DNA of 64,000 bases from positions 186,001-250,000 of the forward strand of contig JADJII010000005.1 in assembly GCA_016707075.1 (NCBI GenBank). The letters are read 5' to 3'. The notes beneath the pieces are model-generated. The model ran no database searches and had not been told where the DNA came from. It was given only the letters and a program-made list of their open reading frames with translations. This DNA is from Egaibacter danicus. GTDB lineage: Bacteria; Pseudomonadota; Gammaproteobacteria; Burkholderiales; Burkholderiaceae_C. Shown here in pieces: positions 17,294-26,473 of the stretch; the first letter of the stretch is position 1, and every line of letters begins with the position of its first letter. The position numbers and the translations under genes were made by a program.

Positions 17294-18334
17294 ATGAAAG
17301 AACATGACGTGAAGAAAACCATGAACTGGGGTGTGTTGGGCGCAGCGGCCATTGCCACCGGGCGCACCATGCCCGCGCTACTGGAGGCGCCCAGTGCCAC
17401 GCTGCTGGCGCTGGCTTCGCGCGATCTGGAAAAAGGCCGCACCGTTGCCAAGACGTTTGGCATAGAGCGCGTGTACGGCACCTACGATGCCCTGCTGGCC
17501 GACCCCGGTATCGACGTGGTGTATGTGCCATTGCCCAACCAGCTGCATTTCGAATGGGCCATGAAAGCCCTTGAAGCGGGTAAACATGTGCTGTGCGAAA
17601 AGCCCTTGTGCATGACGGCTGCGCAGGTGGCCACGCTGTGCGAGGTGCGTGACCGCATGGGCAAACACATTGAAGAAGGGTTTGGTTTCCGTAACCACCC
17701 CCAGTGGTTCAAACTGGATGAGTTGTTGGCTGCGGGGGCCATTGGCGATGTGCGTGCCGTGCACACCACGCTGGCCAAACAGTTTTTTGATCCAGCCGAT
17801 ACCCGCAACAACCCGGCAGCCGGTGGTGGGTCGTTATACGACCTGGGCTCCTACGCCATCAGCGCCTGCAACCTGATCTTCAAGCGTGCGCCGAAACGCG
17901 TGGTGGCAACTCTCGACTACGACCTTGTATTTGGCATCGACCGGCTTTCCAGCGCACTGCTGGACTATGGCGATAGCCATGCGGCGTTCACGGTGTCCAC
18001 CCAGGCTGGGTCTTCGGCCTGGGGCACTCATCAGCAGTTGTCTGCATTGGGGTCCAACGGCTGGCTGCGTTTTGATTTCCCCTACGCCCATGCGCGACCT
18101 ACGGCCTGCAGCATTGAGGTGGGTGATGCCTCTACCGTGGGCTCATTCCCCAGCGCAACCTACGCGTTTGAGCCGGTTAACCAATACACCTTGCAGGTGG
18201 AGCGGTTCTCCAGACTGCTGCTGGGCGAATCGGTACCGAGCTGGCCGATTGAAGACGCGCTCAACACCTTGCGCACCATTGAGGCCCTGTTCGAGTCGGC
18301 GCGCAGTGGCTGCTGGCAAACCCTGCCTGTGTAA
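17294..18334 (+). CDS. Gfo/Idh/MocA-family oxidoreductase
   Basis: A 346-residue member of the family. It begins with MNWGVLGAAAIATGRTMPAL (Rossmann strand; the internal ATG 17321 is an alternative start), carries the signature CEKPLCMTAAQ near residue 100, and ends with a sheet domain including EEGFGFRNHPQW and GGGSLYDLGSYAISACN, as in trans-dihydrodiol- and glucose-fructose-type oxidoreductases. It lies 18 bp behind the AEC permease and 17 bp before an amidohydrolase gene. It is the fourth gene of this family in the first 18 kb. Confidence 0.85.
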   Translation: MKEHDVKKTMNWGVLGAAAIATGRTMPALLEAPSATLLALASRDLEKGRTVAKTFGIERVYGTYDALLADPGIDVVYVPLPNQLHFEWAMKALEAGKHVLCEKPLCMTAAQVATLCEVRDRMGKHIEEGFGFRNHPQWFKLDELLAAGAIGDVRAVHTTLAKQFFDPADTRNNPAAGGGSLYDLGSYAISACNLIFKRAPKRVVATLDYDLVFGIDRLSSALLDYGDSHAAFTVSTQAGSSAWGTHQQLSALGSNGWLRFDFPYAHARPTACSIEVGDASTVGSFPSATYAFEPVNQYTLQVERFSRLLLGESVPSWPIEDALNTLRTIEALFESARSGCWQTLPV

Positions 18335-18351
18335 GTAGAGAGAAGTCATCC

Positions 18352-19176
18352 ATGAACATAGCGCCCGAACCCCGAATTGACTGCCATGTGCACGTGCTTG
18401 ACCCTGCCCGTTTCCCTTACACGCCCGATGCCTGGTACAAGCCCCTGCCCATGGAGACCGGCACCCCGGCACAACTGGGTCGGGTGCTGGATGCCCATGG
18501 GGTGAGCCACGCCCTCATCGTGGGCCCCAACTCGGGTTATGGCCTGGATAACCGTTGCCTGCTCGACACCATCGCGCAGGGCAAGGGCCGTTACAAGGGC
18601 GTCGCGGTGGTTCGCAACGATGCGAGCCATGGCGAGTTGCAAGACCTGCAAGCCGCAGGCATTGTGGGCGTGGCATTCAATGTGGCCCTGCTGGGGGTGG
18701 CTTATTACCGCGACATCGGCCCGTTGCTTGAGCGCCTGCGCCAGATGGGCCTCTGGGCGCAGGTGCAGGTCGAGAAAGACCAGCTGACCGATATGGCCCC
18801 CATGCTGCAGGACAGTGGCGCACGCCTGCTGTTTGACCACTGTGGTCGCCCGGACCCCCGGGCGGGCGTGGGGCAGGCCGGCTTTGCCACGTTGCTGGGG
18901 CTGGCCCAGACGGGGCGGGCTTGCGTCAAGCTCTCCAGCCTGACCAAATGCTCAAACTTGCCTTACCCGTATCCCGATGCCTGGCTCTACGTGCAGGCCT
19001 TGCTGGAGGCCTACACGCCGCAAGCGCTGGTTTGGGCATCTGATTGGCCCTTTTTGCGTGCCCCGGACCGCATTGACTATGGGCCCCTGCAGAGCCTGTT
19101 TGAGCAACTGGTGCCGGATGCTGTGGCGCGCCGGGCTATTCTGTGGGATACCCCAAAACGCCTGTTTGGGTTTTAG
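18352..19176 (+). CDS. Amidohydrolase family 2 protein (LigI / PDC hydrolase-like)
   Basis: A 274-residue TIM-barrel metallohydrolase. The metal-binding HxH lies in RIDCHVHVLDP near residue 12, a further His in LLFDHCGRPD near residue 163, and the late Asp in LVWASDWPFLR near residue 227. This pattern matches 2-pyrone-4,6-dicarboxylate lactonase and related lactonases, which open cyclic esters in aromatic and sugar-acid breakdown. A lactonase would fit dehydrogenases that oxidise cyclic sugars or hydroaromatics to lactones. An AGAGAAG ribosome site precedes the ATG. Confidence 0.8.
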   Translation: MNIAPEPRIDCHVHVLDPARFPYTPDAWYKPLPMETGTPAQLGRVLDAHGVSHALIVGPNSGYGLDNRCLLDTIAQGKGRYKGVAVVRNDASHGELQDLQAAGIVGVAFNVALLGVAYYRDIGPLLERLRQMGLWAQVQVEKDQLTDMAPMLQDSGARLLFDHCGRPDPRAGVGQAGFATLLGLAQTGRACVKLSSLTKCSNLPYPYPDAWLYVQALLEAYTPQALVWASDWPFLRAPDRIDYGPLQSLFEQLVPDAVARRAILWDTPKRLFGF

Positions 19177-19206
19177 GCTCGCCGACGGGCCGCATAATCC
19201 CGGCGT

Positions 19207-20163
19207 ATGGACAAACTCAAAGCCATTGAATCCTTTGTTTCCGTGGCCACGCGGGGCAGCCTGACTGCGGCTGCCAATGCCGAAGGTGTGGCGCCCGCCA
19301 TCATGGGGCGGCGGCTCGATGCGCTGGAAGAGCGCCTGGGCGTCAAATTGCTGGTTCGCACCACGCGACGCATCACCCTGACCCATGAAGGCAGTGCCTT
19401 TCTGGAGGATTGCCAGCGTCTGTTGATCGATTTTGCCAACGCGGAGGCCAGTGTTTCAGCTGGCGGGGTGAAAGCCAGTGGTCACTTGCGTATCACCGCG
19501 CCTGCAGGTTTTGGTCGCCGCCACGTGGCGCCACTCGTTCCCAAATTCCGCGAGTTGCACCCCGAAGTCACCATTTCACTCAATCTGAGTGACCGGGTGA
19601 TCGACATTGCCGGGGAGGCTTATGACTGCGCAGTGCGGGTGGGCGACTTGCCTGACTCATCTCTGGTAAGTGTCCGTCTGGCCGACAACCGGCGCCTGTG
19701 TGTGGCCACACCCAAATACCTGCAGCAGCATGGCACGCCCCAGCACCCGAGTGAACTGGCCAAATTTGATTGCCTGACACTGTCCAGCGATGCATCCCAG
19801 ACACGGGGCTGGGCATTCCAGCTTCCATCCGCGGCCGCAAAGGTGGCCGATTCCAGCGGTGGCAAGGCAAGCCCTGAAGTCATCCACCTCAAGCCAGGCG
19901 GCCCTTTGGACTGCTCCGATGGTCAGGTCTTGCATGACTGGTGTCTGGCAGGGTATGGCATTGCCTGGCGCAGTACCTGGGAAGTGGAGGCCGAAATTGC
20001 CTCGGGTCAGCTGGCAGTGGTACTGGAAGAGTTTGCCGCTCCACCCAATGGCATTTACGCCGTGTTTCCGCAGCGCAAGCACCTGCCGCTACGCGTGCGG
20101 CTGTGGATTGATTTTCTCAAGCACAACTTCAGTCAACCCGGTTTCTGGAAGCGTGTCGGATAG
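19207..20163 (+). CDS. LysR-family transcriptional regulator
   Basis: A 318-residue regulator with an N-terminal winged helix-turn-helix (FVSVATRGSLTAAANAEGVAPAIMGRRLDALEERLG) and a full co-inducer domain. The LVRTTRRITLTHEGSAF and HLRITAPAGFGRRHV motifs place it in the LysR subgroup that often controls neighbouring dehydrogenase genes. It lies 30 bp after the amidohydrolase in the same direction, and its end marks the border to conserved housekeeping genes. Which promoter it controls is not visible. Confidence 0.9.
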   Translation: MDKLKAIESFVSVATRGSLTAAANAEGVAPAIMGRRLDALEERLGVKLLVRTTRRITLTHEGSAFLEDCQRLLIDFANAEASVSAGGVKASGHLRITAPAGFGRRHVAPLVPKFRELHPEVTISLNLSDRVIDIAGEAYDCAVRVGDLPDSSLVSVRLADNRRLCVATPKYLQQHGTPQHPSELAKFDCLTLSSDASQTRGWAFQLPSAAAKVADSSGGKASPEVIHLKPGGPLDCSDGQVLHDWCLAGYGIAWRSTWEVEAEIASGQLAVVLEEFAAPPNGIYAVFPQRKHLPLRVRLWIDFLKHNFSQPGFWKRVG

Positions 20164-20190
20164 CAACAGGGCGACCCGTAAAATCAGCAC

Positions 20191-21864
20191 ATGCTCTCAG
20201 TTAAACAAGATTTACTCGGCTGCCTGGCGGCCGAGCTGGAAAAGTTGTTACCCGGTGCGGGTGAAAAAGCGGCTTTCGAGTCGCCCAAAGTTGCTGCACA
20301 TGGTGATTTGGCCTCCACAGCGGCCATGCAAATGGCCAAAACATTGAAGAAAAATCCGCGTCAGGCCGCAGAAGAGCTGCGTGAGGCGCTATTAAATTCA
20401 GAGCATTTCCAGCGCTGGGTTGAAGCGGTGGATATTGCCGGCCCGGGCTTCATCAATATCCGGCTCAAGCCAGAGGCCAAGCAACAGATCGTGCGCGAAG
20501 TGCTTGGCGCGGGCGCGGGCTTCGGTCAGCAGCCATCGTGTGGCCAGCGCATGCTGGTGGAGTTTGTATCTGCCAACCCCACCGGCCCGCTGCACGTGGG
20601 CCATGGCCGGCAGGCCGCTCTGGGTGATGCCATCTGTAACCTGTCGGCCACGCAAGGTTGGGACGTGTACCGCGAGTTCTATTACAACGATGCCGGTGTG
20701 CAGATTGCCACGCTGGCCATCAGCACCCAGTTGCGCGCCAAAGGCTTCAAGCCGGGCGACGCCGAGTGGCCCGAGGCGGCTTACAACGGGGACTACATTG
20801 CTGACATTGCCGCCGATTTTCTGGCGAAAAAGACGGTCCGCTCAGACGACCGCGAGTTCACGGCATCGGGCGATGTGGACGCGCTGGATGACATCCGCCT
20901 GTTCGCCGTGGCCTACCTGCGCCACGAGCAGGACCTGGACCTGAAGGCTTTCGCCGTCCAGTTTGACAACTATTACCTGGAATCCAGCCTGTACCTCAGT
21001 GGCAAGGTGGACGCCTGCGTGAAGAAGCTGGTCGATGCCGGCAAAACTTACGAGCATGACGGTGCACTCTGGTTGAGGTCCACCGAATACGGTGACGACA
21101 AGGACCGCGTCATGCGCAAGGGCGACGGCTCTTACACATATTTTGTGCCCGACGTGGCGTATCACATCACCAAATGGGAGCGCGGTTTTGCCCGGGTGGT
21201 CAACATTCAGGGAACGGATCACCATGGCACGATTGCCCGGGTGCGTGCCGGCCTTCAGGCGGTGAACATGGGTATCCCGCTGGGGTACCCTGACTACGTG
21301 CTGCACACCATGATCCGCGTCATGCGCGGTGGCGAAGAGGTAAAAATCTCCAAGCGCTCGGGTTCCTACGTGACTTTGCGGGACCTGATCGAGTGGACCA
21401 GCAAGGATGCGGTGCGGTTTTTCCTGCTCAGTCGCAAGCCCGACACGGAATACGTGTTTGATGTGGATCTGGCGCTGGCGCAAAACAACGACAACCCGGT
21501 GTATTACGTGCAATATGCCCACGCCCGCATCTGTTCGGTGCTGGCCAGCTGGGGTGGCGATGTGGAGAAGTTGAAAGACGTCGCCCTCACGCCACTGCAA
21601 AGCCCGCAGGCGCATGCCTTGATGCTGCAGCTGGCCAAATACCCTGAAATGCTGACGGCCGCTGCGAAAGACTTCGCGCCCCATGATGTAACTTTTTATC
21701 TCCGCGATCTCGCGGCGACTTATCACAGTTACTATGATGCCGAGCGGATTTTGGTGGACGATGAAGCGGTGAAGCTGGCGCGCCTGGCGCTGGTCGCCGC
21801 CACGGCGCAGGTTTTGCACAATGGCCTGGCCGTGTTGGGTGTGAGCGCCCCGACAAGAATGTAA
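20191..21864 (+). CDS. argS: Arginyl-tRNA synthetase
   Basis: A 557-residue class I aminoacyl-tRNA synthetase that charges tRNA-Arg. It has the N-terminal Add1 tRNA-recognition domain (~1-100), the HIGH-type motif in VSANPTGPLHVGHGRQAALGD near residue 135, the arginine-binding REFYYNDAG, the EYVF...QNNDNPVYYVQYAHARI stretch near residue 420, and a C-terminal anticodon-binding helix bundle. The KMSKS-like site is KISKRSG near residue 385. Position before a SPOR protein and dsbA is conserved in Burkholderiales. Confidence 0.98.
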   Translation: MLSVKQDLLGCLAAELEKLLPGAGEKAAFESPKVAAHGDLASTAAMQMAKTLKKNPRQAAEELREALLNSEHFQRWVEAVDIAGPGFINIRLKPEAKQQIVREVLGAGAGFGQQPSCGQRMLVEFVSANPTGPLHVGHGRQAALGDAICNLSATQGWDVYREFYYNDAGVQIATLAISTQLRAKGFKPGDAEWPEAAYNGDYIADIAADFLAKKTVRSDDREFTASGDVDALDDIRLFAVAYLRHEQDLDLKAFAVQFDNYYLESSLYLSGKVDACVKKLVDAGKTYEHDGALWLRSTEYGDDKDRVMRKGDGSYTYFVPDVAYHITKWERGFARVVNIQGTDHHGTIARVRAGLQAVNMGIPLGYPDYVLHTMIRVMRGGEEVKISKRSGSYVTLRDLIEWTSKDAVRFFLLSRKPDTEYVFDVDLALAQNNDNPVYYVQYAHARICSVLASWGGDVEKLKDVALTPLQSPQAHALMLQLAKYPEMLTAAAKDFAPHDVTFYLRDLAATYHSYYDAERILVDDEAVKLARLALVAATAQVLHNGLAVLGVSAPTRM

Positions 21865-21881
21865 GGACACTGAAGGTCACT

Positions 21882-22517
21882 ATGGTTTCCATTGCGAAAA
21901 AATCGGTCATGAAATATCAGCTGGGCGGAACATTTCTCGGCTTTGTCGTTGGTGTGGTCTTCGGGCTGGCGGCTGCTCTGGCCGTGGCCGTTTATGTCAC
22001 CAAGGTACCCATCCCCTTTGTTACCAAAATGCAAAGCCGCACGGCGGACCAGGACGCGGCCGAAGCCAAAAAGAACAAGGACTGGGATCCCAATGCGCCC
22101 CTGTATGGCAAAACACCGGTGAAGCCCATGGCTACAGCGTCTGCCGCCTCCGGTGGGGCGGTGACGTCCTCACCGGGTGAACCCTTGCCGGCGACCCCCA
22201 GGGTTGACACCAAACCGGCTGCGTCGGCCGATCCACTGGGCGATCTTGCGCGAGCCAGGTCTTCCGGTGGTGCTGTTGAGCCGTTTGCCTATTTCGTTCA
22301 GGTCGGTGCTTTCAAGACGGTGGAAGACGCCGAGGCCCAACGGGCCAAGGTATCACTGACCGGTGTGGAGGCCAAGGTGTCGGAGCGGGAGCAGGCCGGG
22401 CGTACGGTATTTCGTGTTCGCGCGGGACCTTTTGACCGCAAAGACGACGCCGACAAGACCAAAGACAAACTGGAAGTCGCCGGGTTCGACACGGCCATCG
22501 TGCGTGTCCAGCGCTGA
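21882..22517 (+). CDS. SPOR-domain membrane protein (FtsN-like)
   Basis: A 211-residue protein: a short cytoplasmic tail, one membrane span (about residues 18-40), a Pro/Ala/Ser-rich periplasmic linker, and a C-terminal SPOR domain (YFVQVGAFKTVEDAEAQRAKV ... FRVRAGPF ... AGFDTAIVRVQ, residues ~130-211) that binds denuded septal peptidoglycan. It probably acts in cell division like FtsN, which also has this architecture. It follows argS by 17 bp. Confidence 0.9.
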   Translation: MVSIAKKSVMKYQLGGTFLGFVVGVVFGLAAALAVAVYVTKVPIPFVTKMQSRTADQDAAEAKKNKDWDPNAPLYGKTPVKPMATASAASGGAVTSSPGEPLPATPRVDTKPAASADPLGDLARARSSGGAVEPFAYFVQVGAFKTVEDAEAQRAKVSLTGVEAKVSEREQAGRTVFRVRAGPFDRKDDADKTKDKLEVAGFDTAIVRVQR

Positions 22518-22580
22518 AACAGCGGTGATTGAACCATTGAACCGGACTGGGGTCTGACTTTTTTTCAGGAGTATTTTGAG

Positions 22581-23258
22581 ATGAAGCGTCGCGATTTTTC
22601 TCTGGCTGTTGGGTCTTCCGTGCTGACGGCTGGCACGGTGATGTTGCCCGTGGTGCAGGCCCAGACCACGACTGCGCCCCAGGTCCTCGGCAAAAAACCC
22701 GCCGCGGGCGACGACTTTCTGGTGCTGGACAAACAGGTCGGCGTGGAAGCCCCGCAGGGCAAGGTGGAGGTGGTGGAGTTCTTCTGGTACGAGTGCCCGC
22801 ACTGCAACTCGTTTGAGCCTGCTCTGGAGGCCTGGATCAGGCGTGCGCCCAAAGAAGTTGCCGTGCGCCGTGTGCCGGTGTCGTTCAGGGATGACTTTGT
22901 GCCGTTGCAGCGTCTGTATTACGCCATTGAAGCCATGGGGCTGGTGGACAAGCTGCATGGCAAGGTGTTCCAGGCCATTCATGTGGAAAGACAGGCGCTC
23001 AAAAAGCCGGAGGCCATTGCGGACTGGGTGGCCAAACAGGGCGTCGACAAAGCCAAATTCATGGAACAGTTCAACTCGTTCTCGGTCGCCGCCAAGGTAA
23101 ACAAAGCCACCCAGCTGCAGAACGCCTATAAAGTCGAAGGGGTGCCAGCGCTGGGCGTGGCTGGCCGGTTTTATACCGACGGAACGCAGGCCAAGAGCAT
23201 GGAGCGGGCGTTGCAGGTTGTGGATTACCTGATTGCCGAGGTTCGGGCCGGCCGCTGA
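22581..23258 (+). CDS. dsbA: Thiol:disulfide interchange protein DsbA
   Basis: A 225-residue periplasmic thioredoxin-fold oxidase that makes disulfide bonds in exported proteins. It shows the active site CPHC in FFWYECPHCNSF near residue 70 and the cis-proline loop VEGVPALGVAG near residue 187. The signal peptide begins MKRRDFSLAVGSSVLTAG; its twin-arginine start RRDFSLA could direct Tat or Sec export. A CAGGAG ribosome site lies just upstream. It is in the conserved argS–SPOR–dsbA order. Confidence 0.95.
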   Translation: MKRRDFSLAVGSSVLTAGTVMLPVVQAQTTTAPQVLGKKPAAGDDFLVLDKQVGVEAPQGKVEVVEFFWYECPHCNSFEPALEAWIRRAPKEVAVRRVPVSFRDDFVPLQRLYYAIEAMGLVDKLHGKVFQAIHVERQALKKPEAIADWVAKQGVDKAKFMEQFNSFSVAAKVNKATQLQNAYKVEGVPALGVAGRFYTDGTQAKSMERALQVVDYLIAEVRAGR

Positions 23259-23348
23259 TTTTCAGCAAGTAGGGCGGCGGGTGCGTCACGACGCACGATC
23301 GACCGCTACAATCAAAAGGCAGGATTTCACTGCAAGAATCATGCCTTT

Positions 23349-23981
23349 ATGAAGCCCTCATTGATCAAAATTTACCTGTTGCTGGCATGCATCCTGCTGT
23401 CGGGCGTGGCGTTTGCCGAAAAGGCGGACCGCGACAAGCCCATGAATATCGAGGCCGACAACCTGCGGCAGGATGACCTGAAGCAAACCAGTGTCTTCTC
23501 CGGCCGCGTGGTGTTGACCAAGGGCACCATCGTTGTCCGCGGTGGCCAGTTGACCGTGCGCCAGGACCCACAGGGTTACCAATATGCAACCGTGCTGGCC
23601 GAGCCCGGCAAGCTCGCCTTTTATCGTCAAAAGCGCGAAGGGGTGGACGAATACATTGAAGGTGAAGGTGAAACCATTGAATACGATGGCCGGGCCGATA
23701 CCGTGAAATTCATCAAGCGGGCGCAATTGCGTCGCTACATCGGCTCCAGGCTCAACGACGAGATGACCGGCGGCGTCATCTCCTATGACAACACCACCGA
23801 AGTGTTCAACATTGATGGAGGGGCCACCACCGGCTCACCGGCTGGCACGGGCGGGCGGGTTCGCGCCATGCTGACCCCCAAGCCCTCGGCCACGGCGTCG
23901 CAGCCCAAGCCAGCGGATGCAGTAACTTTGCCCGCACCGGTTCTGCGTGCCACCCCCGCGCTGGGAGCGGGCGCCAAGTGA
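23349..23981 (+). CDS. lptA: Lipopolysaccharide transport periplasmic protein LptA
   Basis: A 210-residue periplasmic bridge protein that carries LPS from the inner to the outer membrane. It has a signal peptide (cleavage after VAFA near residue 23), an OstA-like beta-jellyroll beginning PMNIEADNLRQDDLKQTSVFSGRVVLTKG, and a Pro/Ala-rich C-terminal tail. Its last codons overlap the start of lptB by 4 bp (GTGA), so the two are translationally coupled. No lptC is visible upstream in this window segment; dsbA lies there instead. Confidence 0.93.
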   Translation: MKPSLIKIYLLLACILLSGVAFAEKADRDKPMNIEADNLRQDDLKQTSVFSGRVVLTKGTIVVRGGQLTVRQDPQGYQYATVLAEPGKLAFYRQKREGVDEYIEGEGETIEYDGRADTVKFIKRAQLRRYIGSRLNDEMTGGVISYDNTTEVFNIDGGATTGSPAGTGGRVRAMLTPKPSATASQPKPADAVTLPAPVLRATPALGAGAK

Positions 23982-24793
23982 CCGATAACGCCGACAGTGA
24001 CAGCGCCGGGGTCATGAGCACCCAGTCGCCGCATGATTCGCCCCCGTCCGGCATCAGCCGCCTGGAAGCCAGCCATCTGCAGAAGTCTTACGGCAGCCGC
24101 AAGGTGGTCAAGGACGTGTCGCTGGCGGTGCGCAAGGGCGAAGTGGTGGGCTTGCTGGGCCCCAATGGCGCGGGCAAGACCACGTCGTTTTACATGATTG
24201 TGGGGCTGGTGCGCTCCAGTGCGGGCGATATCCTGATTGACGGCCAGTCCGTAGGCCACATGCCGATTCACCGGCGCGCCCGGCTGGGCCTGAGCTACCT
24301 GCCGCAGGAAGCCTCCATTTTCAGAAAACTGAACGTTGAAGACAACGTGCGCGCCGTGCTGGAACTGCAGCGCGACGACAGTGGCAAGCCCCTGGGCAAG
24401 GCCGAAATCGAGAAACGATTGACGGCCCTGTTGCAAGACCTGCGGGTGGACCATCTGCGTGCGTCGCCTGCCATGGCGCTGTCGGGTGGCGAGCGCCGTC
24501 GGGTTGAGATTGCGCGGGCTTTGGCCACCCAGCCCCGGTTTATCCTGCTGGATGAACCGTTTGCCGGCATTGACCCGATTGCCGTGATCGAAATCCAGCG
24601 CATCATCAGCTTCCTCAAAAGCCGCGGGATTGGCGTGCTCATCACCGATCACAACGTGCGCGAAACCCTGGGCATCTGTGACCACGCCTACATCATCAGC
24701 GACGGCAATGTGCTGGCCGAAGGCACGCCCGCCGAGATCGTCGCCAACGCCGAGGTGCGCCGCGTGTACCTGGGCGAACATTTCAGGATGTGA
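23978..24793 (+). CDS. lptB: LPS export ABC transporter ATPase LptB
   Basis: A 271-residue ATPase powering LPS extraction by LptFG. Walker A is GPNGAGKTT near residue 62, the Q-loop lies in YLPQEASIFRKL, the signature LSGGERRRVEIARAL near residue 168, Walker B FILLDEPFAGIDP near residue 189, and the switch His in ITDHNVRETLG. The start is GTG 23978 overlapping lptA, or ATG 24014, which would give the length usual in the family; the first 25 residues are poorly conserved. rpoN follows, as in many proteobacteria. Confidence 0.96.
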   Translation: MTDNADSDSAGVMSTQSPHDSPPSGISRLEASHLQKSYGSRKVVKDVSLAVRKGEVVGLLGPNGAGKTTSFYMIVGLVRSSAGDILIDGQSVGHMPIHRRARLGLSYLPQEASIFRKLNVEDNVRAVLELQRDDSGKPLGKAEIEKRLTALLQDLRVDHLRASPAMALSGGERRRVEIARALATQPRFILLDEPFAGIDPIAVIEIQRIISFLKSRGIGVLITDHNVRETLGICDHAYIISDGNVLAEGTPAEIVANAEVRRVYLGEHFRM

Positions 24794-24810
24794 TGCCCCC
24801 ACGCTTGTCA

Positions 24811-24876
24811 CTGCGTGTACTGCGCTGCCCCCCGAGGGGGCTGGCCTTGCTTGGGGCGGCCCGGCGCGGCGGCAAC
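24811..24876. repeat. GC-rich hairpin-prone spacer between lptB and rpoN
   Basis: The 87 bp gap holds CCCCCCGAGGGGG (a short self-complementary stem) followed by TTGCTTGGGGCGGCCCGGCG and CGGCGGC. I recall similar words between genes of other Comamonadaceae. The role, perhaps RNA stability or attenuation, is unknown. Confidence 0.45.
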
Positions 24877-24880
24877 TGCC

Positions 24881-26473
24881 ATGAAACCCGGACTTTCGCT
24901 ACGCGTTTCTCAACATCTTGCGCTCACGCCGCAATTGCAACAGTCCATCAAGCTGTTGCAGCTCTCCACGCTGGAGCTGAGCCAGGAAGTGGAGCAGATG
25001 CTCGACGACAACCCGTTTCTGGAGCTTGCCGCAGACGACGTGCCGCGGGAGGAATTTGGGCTGGCGCAAGCCGACACGCGCGTGCAGGATTCAGACCGCG
25101 AAGCGGAAATTGCTCCTAATTCAGTAGCTGATTACGCAGATTCGGCGGGGGCTGGCAGTCAAAATGACAATGAAGTCACGCCGCTCACGGCCGATGAGGA
25201 GCCTAGCTGGGAGGGTGATGGCACCCATGACATGGCGCCTGATGACAGCGAGTGGGGTGGGGACGCCAAAGCGCGCAACAACAATCTGGCCGGGGACGAC
25301 GAACCGGACGCCACCGAGCTGGCCCGCAATCAGGAGTCGCTGCAGGCCCATCTGCATCGCCAGGCACTGAGCCTGCGCCTGGGTGAAGAAGACCGCGCTG
25401 CGTTGCGCTTTCTGATCGAGTCGCTCAATGACGATGGTTATCTGGAGGAGCCGCTCGAAACCCTCGCGCGTTCCCTGAACCCTGCCGATGACGAGCAGCT
25501 GGAAGAGCTGGTGCACCACTTCACCGTCGCGCGGTCCCTGCTGCAGACGCTCGACCCCATTGGCGTTGGGGCCAGCAATCTGGGTGAGTGCCTTAGCCTG
25601 CAGTTGCGCGCCATGCTGAATGCGCCGGAAACCGACTCTGCGCAGCGCTTGATCATCGCGCTGGCCCTGCGTATCTGCCGCCAGCCCATGGACCTGCTGG
25701 CCCGGCGTGATGTGCGCCGCCTCGTCCACCTGTGTGAAGGAACCGACGCCCAGATGCGCGAGGCCATCACGCTGATTGGCCGGCTGGAGCCCAAGCCGGG
25801 CCGACGTTTTGTCAATGTGGAGCGCAACATCGTGATCCCCGATGTGCTGGTGGTCAAGGTGGGGCGTGGTGCGGCGGCGCGTTTTAGGGTCACGCTGAAT
25901 GCCGACGTGATGCCTCGCCTGCGCGTGCACGACATTTATGCCAACGCGCTCAAGCAGCACAAGGGCGGTGGGCGGGACGCGTCCAACTTCGCCGCACTGC
26001 AGCAGCGCCTGCAGGAGGCGCGCTGGTTCATCAAGAACATCCAGCAGCGCTTTGACACGATTTTGCGGGTGAGCAACGCCATTGTGGAGCGGCAGAAAAG
26101 CTTCTTCATGCACGGCGAGCTGGCCATGCGCCCCCTGGTACTGCGCGAAATTGCCGACGAGCTGGGCCTGCACGAGTCCACCATCAGCCGCGTCACCACC
26201 GCCAAATACATGGCCACGCCGTTTGGCACGTTTGAGCTGAAGTATTTCTTCGGCTCGGGGCTGGGCACCGAGTCCGGTGGCAATGCGTCCAGCACGGCGG
26301 TGCGCGCACTCATCAAGCAGTTCATCGCGGCTGAGAGCCCCAAGAAGCCTTTGAGTGACAACCAGATATCCGACATGCTCAAAGAGCAGGGCATTGAATG
26401 CGCCCGCCGCACCGTGGCCAAATACCGTGAAGGCCTCAAGATCGCCACGGCGAGTTTGAGAAAAGACCTATGA
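24881..26473 (+). CDS. rpoN: RNA polymerase sigma-54 factor
   Basis: A 530-residue sigma-54 factor. The Gln/Leu-rich activator-interacting region MKPGLSLRVSQHLALTPQLQQSIKLLQLS occupies residues 1-50. An acidic linker (~55-150) follows, then the core-binding domain, the helix-turn-helix ELGLHESTISRVTTAKYM near residue 430, and the RpoN box ARRTVAKYREGL near residue 508. ATG 24881 is the conserved start. A copy of the dispersed element encodes about residues 77-96 in the acidic linker, in frame. The stop overlaps rlmL by 4 bp. Confidence 0.97.
   Translation: MKPGLSLRVSQHLALTPQLQQSIKLLQLSTLELSQEVEQMLDDNPFLELAADDVPREEFGLAQADTRVQDSDREAEIAPNSVADYADSAGAGSQNDNEVTPLTADEEPSWEGDGTHDMAPDDSEWGGDAKARNNNLAGDDEPDATELARNQESLQAHLHRQALSLRLGEEDRAALRFLIESLNDDGYLEEPLETLARSLNPADDEQLEELVHHFTVARSLLQTLDPIGVGASNLGECLSLQLRAMLNAPETDSAQRLIIALALRICRQPMDLLARRDVRRLVHLCEGTDAQMREAITLIGRLEPKPGRRFVNVERNIVIPDVLVVKVGRGAAARFRVTLNADVMPRLRVHDIYANALKQHKGGGRDASNFAALQQRLQEARWFIKNIQQRFDTILRVSNAIVERQKSFFMHGELAMRPLVLREIADELGLHESTISRVTTAKYMATPFGTFELKYFFGSGLGTESGGNASSTAVRALIKQFIAAESPKKPLSDNQISDMLKEQGIECARRTVAKYREGLKIATASLRKDL
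25110..25168 (+). repeat. Dispersed element copy inside rpoN, in frame
   Basis: TTGCTCCTAATT then TAGCTGATTACGCAGATTC then GGGGGCTGGCAGTCAAAATGA match the element copy at 7861 segment by segment. It is read in frame as part of the acidic linker of sigma-54, using the same frame as the copies in rlmL and thiL. Confidence 0.75.
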
